The notes beneath the pieces are model-generated. The model made no database searches. It saw nothing but the letters and a program-made list of their open reading frames with translations, and was not told where the DNA came from. From Bacteroidales bacterium (GTDB taxonomy: Bacteria; Bacteroidota; Bacteroidia; Bacteroidales; UBA932): a stretch of 64,000 nucleotides of DNA. Position 1 is the first letter of the stretch; the number at the start of each line of letters is the position of its first letter. Shown in pieces: positions 1 to 9,184 of the stretch. The stretch covers positions 1-64,000 of the forward strand of contig JAAYCA010000014.1 in NCBI GenBank assembly GCA_012744435.1, given 5' to 3'. Position numbers and translations under genes: made by a program.

Positions 1-131
1 GGTGCGGGCGCCGGGGAGGCTTCGGCACCGTCCTCCGGTCCGAAATCGTCACAGTTGTCTATCTCTCGATCGGACATATAGGCTCGGAAGCCCTGCCAGT
101 GACGATAATGGTCGGGGTCGGGGAAATACAT
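1..131 (-). CDS. N-terminal part of an unknown protein, cut by the window edge
   Basis: An ATG at 131 opens a frame that stays open for 43 codons to the left edge. The start reads MYFPDPDHYRHWQGFR and continues with an acidic stretch rich in D and E, then Ala/Pro. It has no signal peptide or membrane segment in the visible part. A TATCTTTC element (one base off the Bacteroidota -7 consensus) lies on the same strand at 154-161, which would give a short leader and supports the start. It follows gltA on the same strand by about 50 bases. I do not recognise the family, and only the first third or less may be visible. Confidence 0.45.
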   Translation of the reverse strand, partial: MYFPDPDHYRHWQGFRAYMSDREIDNCDDFGPEDGAEASPAPA

Positions 132-163
132 CGTTACTGTGGTTTAGCAACGGGAAAGATAGT

Positions 164-188
164 AAAAAAAACGATACGAACCGTTATC
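164..188 (-). terminator. weak intrinsic terminator after gltA
   Basis: On the minus strand, GATAACG and CGTATC can pair as six base pairs with one bulged A around a GTT loop, followed at once by eight T residues (A run at 164-171 on the plus strand). The gltA stop codon (184-186) lies inside the stem. The stem is short, so termination may be partial. Confidence 0.4.
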
Positions 189-1542
189 TTTCCGCCAACC
201 CGACATACTCCTTCTCGTCGGTGACGCAGCGGTAGGCCGGGCGGATGATGCGGCGTCCTTCGAAATTGAGCTCTTCGTTGCGGTGTGCGCACCAGCCCAC
301 GATCCTCGCCATCGCGAAGAGCGGGGTGTAGATCTCGCGCGGGATGCCGATCAGGTCGTACACGAAGCCGGAGTAGAAATCCACGTTGGCGCAGAGCGCC
401 TTGCGCTGCCCCTTGGCGGTGTACACCTGCTCGACGGCGAGGCGCTCCACCCGCTCCATGAATTCGAACTCTTCCAGACGCCCCTTCTCGGCCGCAAGCT
501 CGCGCGCCATCTCCTTAAGCAGGACCGTACGCGGATCGGACTTGGTGTAAACCGCATGGCCGATGCCGTAGATGAGGCCGCTCTTGTCGAGGACGTCGCC
601 GTTCAGGATCCGGCGCAGCCAGCCGGCGATCTCCTTCTCGTCGGCCCAGTCGGAGACCTTTTCCTTGAGGAAATCGATCATCTCGCAGACCTTGAGATTG
701 GCGCCGCCGTGCTTGGGTCCTTTCAGCGAACCGATGCCGGCCGCGATGGAGGAATAGGTGTCCGTGCCGGTGGAGGAGGTCACGCGTACCGTAAACGTGG
801 AGTTGTTACCGCCGCCGTGCTCGGAGTGCAGGATCAGCAGCAGGTCCAGGGTGCGGGCGTCCAGGCGGGTGTAGCCCGAGCCCTTGAGCATATACAGGAA
901 ATTCTCCGCGAGGGAACGGTCCGGGCGCGCATCGCGGATATGCAGCGTGCGGCCCAGCTCCTTGCGGCGGAGCATGTTGTAGGCATAGGCGATGATGGTC
1001 GGGAACTTCGAGATGAGCTCGATGCTCTGGCGCATCAGGTTGTAGCGGGACACGTCGTCCGGATTGCCGTCGAAGGTATAGAACTCCAGCACGCTGCGCG
1101 CCAGGATGTTCATCACGTCGTTGCCCTCCATCTCGATGATGTGCAGGAGCGTCTTCTGCTCCAGGGGCATGTTGTCCAGGATCAGGTCGCTGAACTCATC
1201 CAGCTCCTCGCGGTCGGGCAGCCGGCCGGAGAGCAGCAGGAAGGCGATCTCCTCGAAGCCGAAACGGTCTTCGCGGATGATGGCGTGGCAGAGGTCTTTG
1301 ACTTCGTAGCCCCGGAAATACAGTTCACCCTCGATCGGTACCAGACTGCCGTCTTCCTTTCGGTCATAGCCCACGACGTTGCCGATATTGGTCAGACCCA
1401 CGAGCACGCCCGTGCCGTCTTCGTTGCGCAGGCCACGCTTGACGTCGAGTTTCTTGAACAGCGCGGCATCGATCCGGGTACTCCCCTTCATGTCGTCGGA
1501 GAGCTTGTAGATCAGATATTCTTTCTTCGTCTTGGAAGTCAT
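184..1542 (-). CDS. gltA: citrate synthase
   Basis: Condenses oxaloacetate and acetyl-CoA to citrate in the cytoplasm. The 452-residue protein carries the family's active-site landmarks: His242 in HSEHGGGN, His278 in GPKHGGAN and Asp336 in [11 protein letters not shown], matching the His-His-Asp triad of citrate synthases. It is the last gene of the acnA-icd-gltA operon; its ATG at 1542 overlaps the icd stop by four bases (ATGA), suggesting translational coupling. Together the three enzymes take oxaloacetate to 2-oxoglutarate, which in an anaerobe mainly serves glutamate synthesis. The length is typical for the citrate/2-methylcitrate synthase family, so some activity with propionyl-CoA cannot be excluded, but the operon partners favour citrate. 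Confidence 0.95.
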   Translation of the reverse strand: MTSKTKKEYLIYKLSDDMKGSTRIDAALFKKLDVKRGLRNEDGTGVLVGLTNIGNVVGYDRKEDGSLVPIEGELYFRGYEVKDLCHAIIREDRFGFEEIAFLLLSGRLPDREELDEFSDLILDNMPLEQKTLLHIIEMEGNDVMNILARSVLEFYTFDGNPDDVSRYNLMRQSIELISKFPTIIAYAYNMLRRKELGRTLHIRDARPDRSLAENFLYMLKGSGYTRLDARTLDLLLILHSEHGGGNNSTFTVRVTSSTGTDTYSSIAAGIGSLKGPKHGGANLKVCEMIDFLKEKVSDWADEKEIAGWLRRILNGDVLDKSGLIYGIGHAVYTKSDPRTVLLKEMARELAAEKGRLEEFEFMERVERLAVEQVYTAKGQRKALCANVDFYSGFVYDLIGIPREIYTPLFAMARIVGWCAHRNEELNFEGRRIIRPAYRCVTDEKEYVGLAER

Positions 1543-2681
1543 AGCAGTTCGAGGATATGGTTTGTGAAGGCAGCGGTCCCGAGCGCCTTGCCTTCCGGCA
1601 TCAGGCGGGCGAGGTCCGCGGTGGCATAACCCGCCGAGAAGCTGCGCTCCAGGGCGGCGGTAATGAGCGTTCCGGCAGCGTCCCAGCCCAGGTGCTCGAG
1701 CATCATCACGCCCGAAAGCAGATTCGAGCAGGGATTCACGATGTCCTGTCCCGCGATGTCCGGGGCGGTGCCGTGCGTGGCTTCGAACAGGGCTGCGCCG
1801 GTGTCGTAGTTGATGTTGGCGCCGGGGGCGATCCCGATACCGCCGACCTGTGCGGCCAGCATGTCGGAAATGTAGTCGCCGTTGAGGTTGAGGGTCGCGA
1901 CCACGGAATAATCTTCGGGCTTGAGCAGGGCGTTCTGCAGGAAAGCGTCGGCGATGCAGTCCTTGACCACGAGGCGGCCGGCGGCGATCTCCGCGCCGAA
2001 CTCTTCCTGCGCGAGCTCATAGCCCCAGCGCTTGAAGCCGCCTTCGGTGTATTTCATGATATTGCCCTTGTGCACGAGGGTGACGGAGGGGCGGTCATGG
2101 TCGAGTGCATAGCGGCAGGCGGCGCGCACGAGCCGCCGCGTGCCTTCGCGCGAAACGGGCTTGACCCCGTAGGAAGAACTCTCCGGGAAACGGACCTTGC
2201 TCACTCCCATCTCTTCGCGCAGGAAGCGGCCGAATTTCTCCGCCTCCGGCGTACCGGCCTCCCATTCTATGCCGGCATAGATGTCTTCGGTGTTTTCGCG
2301 GAAGATCACCATGTCCACCCGCTCGGGATGCCGGACGGGGGAGACGACTCCGCGGAACCAGCGCACGGGGCGCAGGCAGACATACAGGTCAAGACCCTGA
2401 CGCAGCGCCACGTTGAGTGAGCGGATACCGCCCCCGACAGGCGTCGTGAGGGGGCCCTTGATACCGATGCCGTGCGTGCGGAACGCTTCCACGGTCTCGT
2501 CCGGCAGCCAGGTTCCCAGGCGGTCGAAAGCCTTCTGCCCCGCGGGCACTTCCAGCCAGTCCAGGCGGCGGCTGCCGCCGTAGGCCTTGGCGACGGCGGC
2601 ATCCAGGATGCGTCGCATCGACGCGGTGACCTCGGGTCCCACGCCGTCGCCGGAGATATAAGGTATCGTCTTTACGGTCAT
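1539..2681 (-). CDS. icd: isocitrate dehydrogenase, predicted NAD-dependent
   Basis: Oxidises and decarboxylates isocitrate to 2-oxoglutarate. The 380-residue protein matches E. coli-type IDH over its length: substrate loop [10 protein letters not shown] (Ser88), [14 protein letters not shown] at 127-140 and the cofactor loop [11 protein letters not shown]. At positions that bind the NADP 2'-phosphate in E. coli (Lys344, Tyr345, Tyr391) it has Asp308, Ile309 and Ala355; Asp-Ile is the pattern of NAD-using enzymes, while Arg359 (E. coli Arg395) is kept. The frame stays open upstream of 2681, but that part lies inside acnA and looks unrelated. The ATG at 2681 overlaps the acnA stop by four bases and is followed by the family N-terminus [14 protein letters not shown]. 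Confidence 0.93.
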   Translation of the reverse strand: MTVKTIPYISGDGVGPEVTASMRRILDAAVAKAYGGSRRLDWLEVPAGQKAFDRLGTWLPDETVEAFRTHGIGIKGPLTTPVGGGIRSLNVALRQGLDLYVCLRPVRWFRGVVSPVRHPERVDMVIFRENTEDIYAGIEWEAGTPEAEKFGRFLREEMGVSKVRFPESSSYGVKPVSREGTRRLVRAACRYALDHDRPSVTLVHKGNIMKYTEGGFKRWGYELAQEEFGAEIAAGRLVVKDCIADAFLQNALLKPEDYSVVATLNLNGDYISDMLAAQVGGIGIAPGANINYDTGAALFEATHGTAPDIAGQDIVNPCSNLLSGVMMLEHLGWDAAGTLITAALERSFSAGYATADLARLMPEGKALGTAAFTNHILELL

Positions 2682-4873
2682 TTCGACAGGGTATTGAGGG
2701 CAGAGCCGGCCCGGAACCAGGCAAGCTGCTGCGGGGTGTAACTGTGGCGTGCTTCGATGCGCTCCTGCGAACCGTCGGTGTGGTGCAGGACCAGCGGGAC
2801 GGGACGGCCGGGAGCGATACCGGCACAAAGGATGTCGATTCTGTCGCCGGCGCGTACCCGGGCATAGTCTGCCGGGACGTCGAAGGTCAGGGCGAGCACG
2901 CCCTGCTTCTTGAGGTTGGTCTCATGGATGCGGGCAAAGCTCTTGGCGAGCACGGCGCGCACCCCCAGATAGCGCGGCTCCATCGCCGCATGCTCGCGGC
3001 TGGAGCCCTCTCCGTAATTGTCTTCGGCCACCACGATGCTGCCGGGGCCGGCGTCGCGCAGGGCGCGGGCCCGGGGGGCGACGGGGCCGGATTTGCCGGT
3101 GAAAGCATCCACGGCACCCATCAGGAGATTCTCGGAAATGTTCTCCAGGTGGCCGCGGTATTTCAACCACGGGCCCGCCATCGAGATGTGGTCGGTGGTG
3201 CACTTGCCCTTGGTCTTGATCAGCAGCGGCAGGGCGAGGACGTCACGTCCGTCCCAGGGTGCAAACGGCTTCAGGACCTGCAGGCGCTTGCTGTCCGGAC
3301 GGATCTGCGGGCCGGGACTGCCGGGCTGCGGCGCCACATAGCCGGAGATGTCAGGGACGAATCCGCGCGGCGGAAGTTCCGTGCCGCGCGGCGCCCGGAG
3401 CCAGCATCCTTCCACCGTATCGGTACGCGGATCGAAATCCAGTTCGCCGGCGAAACAGACCGCCATCGCCATGGCCGGCGAGGCGATGAAGGCGTGCGTC
3501 TCGGGGTTGCCGTCCGCGCGCTTGGCGAAATTCCGGTTGAACGTGGTCACGATGGTGTTGCGGCGGGTCGGGTCGTCCGTCTGCCGCTCCCACTGTCCGA
3601 TGCACGGACCGCAGGCGTTCGACATCACCTTGGCGCCCGCTTCGCGCAGGGTGTCCAGCAGGCCGTCGCGCTCCGCCGTGGCCTTGACCTGGGCGCTGCC
3701 CGGGATCACGATCAGTTCCGCCTTCGGCTTCAAGCCGGCATCCAGGGCCGCCCGGGCCACGGCGGCCGCGCGCGAAAGGTCCTGGTAGGAAGAATTGGTG
3801 CAGGAGCCGATCAGGCTCACTTCCACCCGGTGCGGGAAATGCTCCCGCGCCTGCCGGTCCTTGAATGCACCGACCGGGCAGGCCGCGTCGGGCGTGTAGG
3901 GACCGTTGAGGAAAGGTTCCAGTTTGGAGAGATCGATATGGACGACCTCGTCGTAATACTGCTCGGGATGCGCCAGGACGGCGTCGTCCGCCCGCAGCTC
4001 CGCACTCAGCGCGGACGCCATGGCGGCCACTTCCGCGCGGCCCGTCGCCTTCAGGTACTCGGCGATGTGCACGCCGAAGGGGAAGACGGAACTCGTCGCA
4101 CCCACCTCCGCACCCATGTTGCAGATCGTGGCCTTGCCGGTGCAGGTCAGGTTTTCCGTCCCGGGACCGAAGTACTCCAGGATGGCGTTGGTGCCGCCCT
4201 TGACCGTGAGCATGCCGGCGAGTTTGAGGATCACGTCCTTCGGCGCGGCCCAGCCCTTCAACGCACCCGTCAGGCGTACGCCGATCAGGCGGGGCATGCG
4301 GAGCTCCCAGGGCATGCCGGTCATTACGTCCACGGCATCCGCCCCGCCCACGCCGATGGCAAGCATGCCCATTCCGCCGGCATTGGGCGTGTGGGAGTCG
4401 GTGCCGACCATCATCCCGCCCGGAAAAGCGTAATTCTCCAGAACGATCTGGTGGATGATGCCGGCGCCGGGCTTCCAGAAGCCGATCCCGTAGCGCGCAG
4501 CGGCCCCTGCAAGGAAATCATACACCTCCTCATTGGCCTTCAGGGCCTCCGGCAAATCCGCCTCCACGCCCCGGCGCGCGCATATCAGATGGTCGCAGTG
4601 GACCGTGGTGGGCACGCTGACGGCCTCGCGGCCCGTGCTCATGAACTGGAGAAGGGCCATCTGTGCGGTCGCATCCTGCATCGCCACGCGGTCCGGACGG
4701 AACTCGCCGAAATCCTCCAGCCGCTTCAGCGGCCGCAGGGACCCGGAATCGAACAGGTGCGCGTACAGAATCTTCTCGGACAACGCAAGCGGCCTGCCCA
4801 GCGCACGCCGGACAGCCGCCACTCGCTTGCCGTAGTCTTTGTAGAAAGACTGGACCTTCGCCAAATCAAACAT
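2678..4873 (-). CDS. acnA: aconitate hydratase
   Basis: Interconverts citrate and isocitrate using a [4Fe-4S] cluster. The 731-residue protein has cluster ligands Cys358 (GSCTNSS) and Cys421/Cys424 ([12 protein letters not shown]), the [12 protein letters not shown] motif at 157-167 and a C-terminal swivel domain with [14 protein letters not shown]. Length and motifs fit the mitochondrial-type aconitase common in Bacteroidota rather than the larger AcnA/IRP type of E. coli; the symbol is used loosely. It is the first gene of the operon with icd and gltA, and a perfect -7 element (TATCTTTG) lies 32 bases upstream of its ATG. It diverges from the hydrogenase operon across about 310 AT-rich bases. 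Confidence 0.95.
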   Translation of the reverse strand: MFDLAKVQSFYKDYGKRVAAVRRALGRPLALSEKILYAHLFDSGSLRPLKRLEDFGEFRPDRVAMQDATAQMALLQFMSTGREAVSVPTTVHCDHLICARRGVEADLPEALKANEEVYDFLAGAAARYGIGFWKPGAGIIHQIVLENYAFPGGMMVGTDSHTPNAGGMGMLAIGVGGADAVDVMTGMPWELRMPRLIGVRLTGALKGWAAPKDVILKLAGMLTVKGGTNAILEYFGPGTENLTCTGKATICNMGAEVGATSSVFPFGVHIAEYLKATGRAEVAAMASALSAELRADDAVLAHPEQYYDEVVHIDLSKLEPFLNGPYTPDAACPVGAFKDRQAREHFPHRVEVSLIGSCTNSSYQDLSRAAAVARAALDAGLKPKAELIVIPGSAQVKATAERDGLLDTLREAGAKVMSNACGPCIGQWERQTDDPTRRNTIVTTFNRNFAKRADGNPETHAFIASPAMAMAVCFAGELDFDPRTDTVEGCWLRAPRGTELPPRGFVPDISGYVAPQPGSPGPQIRPDSKRLQVLKPFAPWDGRDVLALPLLIKTKGKCTTDHISMAGPWLKYRGHLENISENLLMGAVDAFTGKSGPVAPRARALRDAGPGSIVVAEDNYGEGSSREHAAMEPRYLGVRAVLAKSFARIHETNLKKQGVLALTFDVPADYARVRAGDRIDILCAGIAPGRPVPLVLHHTDGSQERIEARHSYTPQQLAWFRAGSALNTLSK

Positions 4874-4904
4874 AGGAAAACACGACTAACTAACCAATAT
4901 GTCA

Positions 4905-4912
4905 CAAAGATA
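4905..4912 (-). promoter_or_regulatory. -7 element of the acnA promoter
   Basis: The minus strand reads TATCTTTG, a perfect match to the Bacteroidota -7 consensus TAnnTTTG. Transcription would start near 4900, giving a leader of about 28 bases before the acnA ATG. No good -33 TTTG is seen at the usual distance; the region there is an A/T run. Confidence 0.5.
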
Positions 4913-5070
4913 GTGAATTTTTTGATTAATAAAAAAGTTCCTCAAAACTAATTGATATTCAGCAAGCAAAAAATTCTGACCGGACTTTATCTCCATTTTT
5001 ATTAATAAATGTTTTTGTTTCGCCGCCGTTTTCTTTCAATCCGTAACCCCATAGTTTTCCTTAAAAACCG

Positions 5071-5100
5071 TTGTTCTTTTAAAGGAATTTCTTATCTTAG
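5071..5100 (+). promoter_or_regulatory. promoter of the hydrogenase operon
   Basis: TTG at 5071-5073 and TATCTTAG at 5093-5100 (one mismatch to TAnnTTTG) are separated by 19 bases, the normal spacing for Bacteroidota promoters. The implied start near 5105 leaves a leader of roughly 80 bases. A TAACTTTT at 5156-5163 is an alternative. Confidence 0.45.
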
Positions 5101-5185
5101 CGACTTAATAATCGGCACTACGCGAATTCCGACACTGAATATTATCAAAACATACTAACTTTTTTCAAATCATTGGAGGAAACCC

Positions 5186-5575
5186 ATGAATAAAATTAAA
5201 AATCTCGCGGATCTCCGCAAGATCAAAGAGGGCATGCAAGGCAGGATGTCGATGCGCGAAAGAAGCGACTCCTCCGAAGCCATCATTCAAATCAAGGTGG
5301 GAATGGCCACCAGCGGTATCGCCTCGGGTGCAAAAGAGACCATGAGCTACCTCATCTCCGAGTTGGACAAACGCCAGATAAAGGCGCTCGTGATGCAGGT
5401 GGGTGACATGGGCTACAGCTATGCCGAGCCGACCGTCGAGGTCACCATCCCCGGCAAGGATCCCGTCGTATTCGGAGATGTCAAAATCCCGCGCGCCAAA
5501 GAGATTATCGAGAAGTACATCATCGGAGGCGAACTGATCGAGGGCATTCTGCCGGCAAACTACAGATCCATCTAA
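5186..5575 (+). CDS. cysteine-free ferredoxin-fold protein of the hydrogenase operon
   Basis: The 129-residue protein resembles the small thioredoxin-like [2Fe-2S] ferredoxins that accompany trimeric [FeFe] hydrogenases. The matching stretches are VGMATSGIASGAKE (about residues 38-51), where working homologues have a ligand Cys in place of the Ser of ATSGIA, and VGDMGYSYAEPTVEV, where they have the CxxxC-like ligand pair. There is no cysteine anywhere in the protein, so it cannot hold a cluster by the usual ligands. It is the first gene of the operon, 18 bases before hydB, with a strong ribosome binding site. A structural or regulatory role for the hydrogenase complex is an inference. Confidence 0.8.
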   Translation: MNKIKNLADLRKIKEGMQGRMSMRERSDSSEAIIQIKVGMATSGIASGAKETMSYLISELDKRQIKALVMQVGDMGYSYAEPTVEVTIPGKDPVVFGDVKIPRAKEIIEKYIIGGELIEGILPANYRSI

Positions 5576-5593
5576 ACCTAACCGCAAGCGAAC

Positions 5594-7387
5594 ATGGCTG
5601 TAAAAATGCACATCCTGGTTTGCGGCGGCACAGGTTGCACCGCAAACGCCAGCCGTGAGGTCATCGACGCGCTCAACAAGGAGCTCGTGGCCCACGACTT
5701 GACCGATTTCGCAAAAGTGGTCGTCACCGGCTGCTTCGGATTCTGCGAAAGGGGTCCCATCGTCAAGATCATTCCCGACAACACCTTCTATACCCAGGTG
5801 ACGCCCGCCGATGCCAAAGAAATCATCGAAGAGCACATCATCAAGGGCCGCAAGGTCCACCGTCTGCTGTATGTCGCTCCCGACACCCACGAGAGCGTGT
5901 CCGACTCCAAGCACATGGAGTTCTACAAGAAGCAGCTCCGCATCGCACTGCGCAACTGCGGTTTCATCGATCCTGAAAACATCGAGGAATCCATCGCCCG
6001 CGACGGCTATGCCGCGCTGGCGAAGTGCCTGACCGAAATGACGCCGGAAGGGGTCATCGCCGAGATCAAGAAGTCCGGCCTCCGCGGACGCGGCGGCGCA
6101 GGCTTCCCGACCGGACTGAAGTGGGAAATCGCGTCCAAGAGCCGCGTCGGCGAGCAGAAATACGTGGTCTGCAACGCTGACGAGGGTGACCCGGGCGCCT
6201 TCATGGACCGCTCCCTGCTCGAGGGCGACCCCCACTCCATCCTCGAAGCCATGGCCATCTGCGGCTACTGCATCGGGGCCGACAAGGGTCTTATCTACAT
6301 CCGTGCCGAATATCCCCTTGCCATCCACCGCCTCCAGATCGCCATTGCGCAGGCTGAAGAATACGGACTCCTCGGCAAGAACATCCTCGGCTCCGGGTTC
6401 AATTTCGAAATCGAGCTCCGCTACGGCGCCGGCGCCTTCGTCTGCGGCGAGGAGACGGCCCTGATCCACTCCATGGAAGGAAAGCGCGGCGAACCGACCT
6501 TCAAACCGCCGTTCCCCGCCCAGTCCGGTTATCTCGAGAAGCCGACCAACGTCAACAACGTCGAGACCTACGCCAACATCCCCGTCATCATCAACAAGGG
6601 GGCCGACTGGTTCTCGAGCATCGGCACCGAGAAGTCCAAGGGCACCAAGGTCTTCGCCCTGGCCGGCAAGATCAACAACGTCGGCCTCATCGAGGTCCCG
6701 ATGGGCATCACGCTCCGGGAGATCATCTATGAGATCGGCGGCGGCATCAAGGGCGGCAAGAAGTTCAAGGCCGTCCAGACCGGCGGTCCTTCGGGCGGCT
6801 GCCTCACCGAAAAGCATCTCGACACCCCCATTGACTACGACAGCCTCGTTGCCGCCGGTTCGATGATGGGCTCCGGCGGTATGATCGTCATGGACGAAGA
6901 CGACTGCATGGTGGCCATCGCCAAGTTCTACCTCGGCTTCACGGTCGACGAGTCCTGCGGAAAGTGCACCCCGTGCCGCGTCGGCAACAAGCGCCTGCTC
7001 GAAATCCTCACCAAGATCACCGACGGCAAGGGTACGATGCAGGATCTCGAAGAGCTCAAGAACCTCTCCGCGGTCATCAAGGACACCGCCCTGTGCGGCC
7101 TTGGCCAGACCTCCCCGAACCCCGTCCTCTCCACCATCAACAACTTCTGGGACGAATACGTCGAGCACGTCGTGGAGAAGAAGTGCCGTGCCGGCCAGTG
7201 CAAGGCCCTGAAGAAGTATGTCATCGATCCTGACAAGTGCAAGGGCTGTACGGCTTGCGCACGGGCGTGCCCCGTCGGCGCCATCAGCGGCACCGTCAAG
7301 AATCCGCATGTCATCGACCAGGAAAAGTGCATCAAGTGCGGCACTTGCATGGAGAAATGCAAATTCGGCGCTATCAGCCTTAACTAA
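5594..7387 (+). CDS. hydB: [FeFe] hydrogenase subunit HydB (NuoF-like, NADH-binding)
   Basis: Flavin subunit that exchanges electrons between NAD(H) and the iron-sulfur chain of the hydrogenase. Visible domains in order: thioredoxin-like [2Fe-2S] domain with Cys10, Cys15, Cys47 and Cys51; NuoF-type FMN/NADH domain with GLRGRGGAGFPTGLKWE near 160 and CNADEGDPGAF; a [4Fe-4S] motif ESCGKCTPCRVG near 453-464; and a C-terminal two-cluster ferredoxin domain (CKGCTACARACP near 548, CIKCGTCMEKC near 580). At 597 residues this is the architecture of HydB in electron-bifurcating HydABC enzymes. It lies 14 bases before hydA. Whether it prefers NADH or NADPH cannot be decided here. Confidence 0.95.
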   Translation: MAVKMHILVCGGTGCTANASREVIDALNKELVAHDLTDFAKVVVTGCFGFCERGPIVKIIPDNTFYTQVTPADAKEIIEEHIIKGRKVHRLLYVAPDTHESVSDSKHMEFYKKQLRIALRNCGFIDPENIEESIARDGYAALAKCLTEMTPEGVIAEIKKSGLRGRGGAGFPTGLKWEIASKSRVGEQKYVVCNADEGDPGAFMDRSLLEGDPHSILEAMAICGYCIGADKGLIYIRAEYPLAIHRLQIAIAQAEEYGLLGKNILGSGFNFEIELRYGAGAFVCGEETALIHSMEGKRGEPTFKPPFPAQSGYLEKPTNVNNVETYANIPVIINKGADWFSSIGTEKSKGTKVFALAGKINNVGLIEVPMGITLREIIYEIGGGIKGGKKFKAVQTGGPSGGCLTEKHLDTPIDYDSLVAAGSMMGSGGMIVMDEDDCMVAIAKFYLGFTVDESCGKCTPCRVGNKRLLEILTKITDGKGTMQDLEELKNLSAVIKDTALCGLGQTSPNPVLSTINNFWDEYVEHVVEKKCRAGQCKALKKYVIDPDKCKGCTACARACPVGAISGTVKNPHVIDQEKCIKCGTCMEKCKFGAISLN

Positions 7388-7401
7388 GGGAGGAATCAAA
7401 T

Positions 7402-9177
7402 ATGGATACTATCAAATTGACTATAGACAACAGGGCAGTGGAAGTACCCAAAGGTACTACGATTCTGAAAGCTGCCGAGCAGATGGGTATCAGCATTCCT
7501 ACCCTCTGTAATTTCGAACTTGACGGCCTCGCCCTCAAGAACCATCCGGGCGGATGCCGCATCTGCGTGGTCGAGGTTGCGGGCCGCCGGAACCTGGCCC
7601 CCGCCTGTATCACGGAGTGCATGCAGGACATGGTCGTGAAGACCAACTCCCCGCGCGCCATCAACGCCCGCAAGACCGTCCTCGAGCTGATGCTCAGCGA
7701 CCACCCCAACGACTGTCTCCAGTGCCCCAAGAACGGCAAGTGCGAGCTCCAGTCCCTGGCCGCCGACATGGGCATCCGGGAGATTCCCTTCAAGGGCGAG
7801 CAGTCCCAGTACCCGATCGAGCTCTCTCCTTCGATTGTCCGCGATGCGAACAAGTGCATCATGTGCCGCCGCTGCGAGTCCGTGTGCCACGAGTACCAGA
7901 GCGTGGGCGCCATCGGCGCCGTCGAACGCGGCTTCCCGGCCGTGGTTTCCACCGCTTTCGGCAAGAAGCTCATCGACACCAACTGCGTCTTCTGCGGCCA
8001 GTGTATCGCAGTCTGCCCCGTCGGCGCCCTCTCCGAGGTCGACCACACGGGCCGCATCCTGCGCGACATCGCCAATCCGGAGGTCAAGACGGCCGTCCAG
8101 GTGGCTCCCGCCGTGCGCGTAGCCCTCGGCGAAGAGTTCGGCATGCCCGCCGGCAGCATCGTCACCGGCAAGATCGCAGCCGCGCTCAAGGCCATCGGCT
8201 TCGATTATGTCTTCGACACCGACTGGTCCGCCGACCTCACCATCATGGAGGAGGGCACGGAGGTCATCGGCCGCCTCAAGGCATTCCTGTCCGGCGACAA
8301 GAGCGTCAAGATCCCCATCATGACGTCCTGCTGCCCCGCCTGGGTCAACTTCTACGAGAAGTTCTATCCCGAGCTCCGCGAGTATCCTTCCACCGCCAAG
8401 TCCCCGCAGGGCATGTTCGGCGCGACCGTGAAGACCTACTTCGCAGACAAGATCGGCGTCCCCCGCGAGAAGCTGATCTCCATTTCCGTGATGCCTTGCG
8501 TCGCCAAGAAGTACGAGTGCGAGCGCGAGGAGCTCGGCGCGAACGGTGATCCCGATGTGAACTACTCCATCACGACCCGCGAGCTGGCCCGCCTGATCAA
8601 GATCTGCAACATCGACTTTGCGAACCTCCCCGAAGCCAAGTTCGACTCGCCTCTCGGCGAATCCACGGGTGCCGCCGTTATCTTCGGCGCCACCGGCGGC
8701 GTCATGGAGGCCGCGCTCCGCACGGCTGTGGAACTCCTGACCGGCAAGACCCTTCCGAAGATCGACTTCACCGAAGTCCGCGGTCTGGAAGGCATCCGCG
8801 AAGCCACGATTCCGGTCCCCGGCGTGGCGGACCTGAATGTCGCCGTCGCATACGGACTGAAGAATGCGCGCACCATCATGGAGCAGATCAAGGCCGGCAC
8901 CTGCAAGTATCACTTCGTCGAGGTGATGGCCTGCCCCGGCGGCTGCATCGACGGCGCCGGACAGCCCTTCCACCACGGTGACGCATCCATCATCCGGGCG
9001 CGCCATGCGGCGATCTACGAAGCCGACAGGAACATGCCGATCCGCAAGTCCCATGAGAACCCCGAGATCATTGCGATCTACAAGGAGTTCTACGGCGAGC
9101 CTTGCTCCGAGAAGTCGCATCACCTGCTTCACACGCACTACTTCGACAAAAAAATCCAGTTTGACCTCGAAAAATAA
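7402..9177 (+). CDS. hydA: [FeFe] hydrogenase catalytic subunit HydA
   Basis: Makes or consumes H2 at an H-cluster. Domains of the 591-residue protein: N-terminal [2Fe-2S] (Cys36, 52, 55, 69); His-ligated [4Fe-4S] (His101, Cys105, 108, 114); two [4Fe-4S] (Cys152/155/158/162 and Cys195/198/201/205); then the H-domain with L1 TSCCPAW (308-314), L2 MPCVAKKYE (Cys366) and L3 EVMACPGGCIDGAGQP (Cys511, Cys515). All H-cluster ligands and the proton-transfer Cys310 are present, so it should be catalytic. With hydB and hydC it fits the trimeric group that couples ferredoxin and NADH oxidation to H2 release. It lacks the extra C-terminal [2Fe-2S] domain of the Thermotoga enzyme. The ATG follows the ribosome binding site AGGGAGGA. 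Confidence 0.96.
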   Translation: MDTIKLTIDNRAVEVPKGTTILKAAEQMGISIPTLCNFELDGLALKNHPGGCRICVVEVAGRRNLAPACITECMQDMVVKTNSPRAINARKTVLELMLSDHPNDCLQCPKNGKCELQSLAADMGIREIPFKGEQSQYPIELSPSIVRDANKCIMCRRCESVCHEYQSVGAIGAVERGFPAVVSTAFGKKLIDTNCVFCGQCIAVCPVGALSEVDHTGRILRDIANPEVKTAVQVAPAVRVALGEEFGMPAGSIVTGKIAAALKAIGFDYVFDTDWSADLTIMEEGTEVIGRLKAFLSGDKSVKIPIMTSCCPAWVNFYEKFYPELREYPSTAKSPQGMFGATVKTYFADKIGVPREKLISISVMPCVAKKYECEREELGANGDPDVNYSITTRELARLIKICNIDFANLPEAKFDSPLGESTGAAVIFGATGGVMEAALRTAVELLTGKTLPKIDFTEVRGLEGIREATIPVPGVADLNVAVAYGLKNARTIMEQIKAGTCKYHFVEVMACPGGCIDGAGQPFHHGDASIIRARHAAIYEADRNMPIRKSHENPEIIAIYKEFYGEPCSEKSHHLLHTHYFDKKIQFDLEK

Positions 9178-9184
9178 TTGAACC

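Larger units (their letters stand above)
4874..5185. other. divergent regulatory gap between acnA and the hydrogenase operon
   Basis: This 312-base AT-rich stretch holds no credible gene. It contains a perfect -7 element facing acnA (4905-4912), a -33/-7 pair facing the hydrogenase operon (5071-5100), and a second -7-like TAACTTTT at 5156-5163 facing the same way. The first hydrogenase-operon gene has a clear ribosome binding site, GGAGGA at 5175-5180. I see no riboswitch fold. Confidence 0.6.

Noticed and set aside
2744..4951. Long open frame on the plus strand opposite acnA
   Set aside because: Composition is that of an antisense frame in GC-rich DNA, no domain is visible, and acnA is certain on the other strand.
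5165..7399. 744-codon minus-strand frame opposite the first hydrogenase genes
   Set aside because: Mirror of hydB codon usage; Val/Asp/Gly-rich without motifs, and the true genes have clear starts and ribosome sites.
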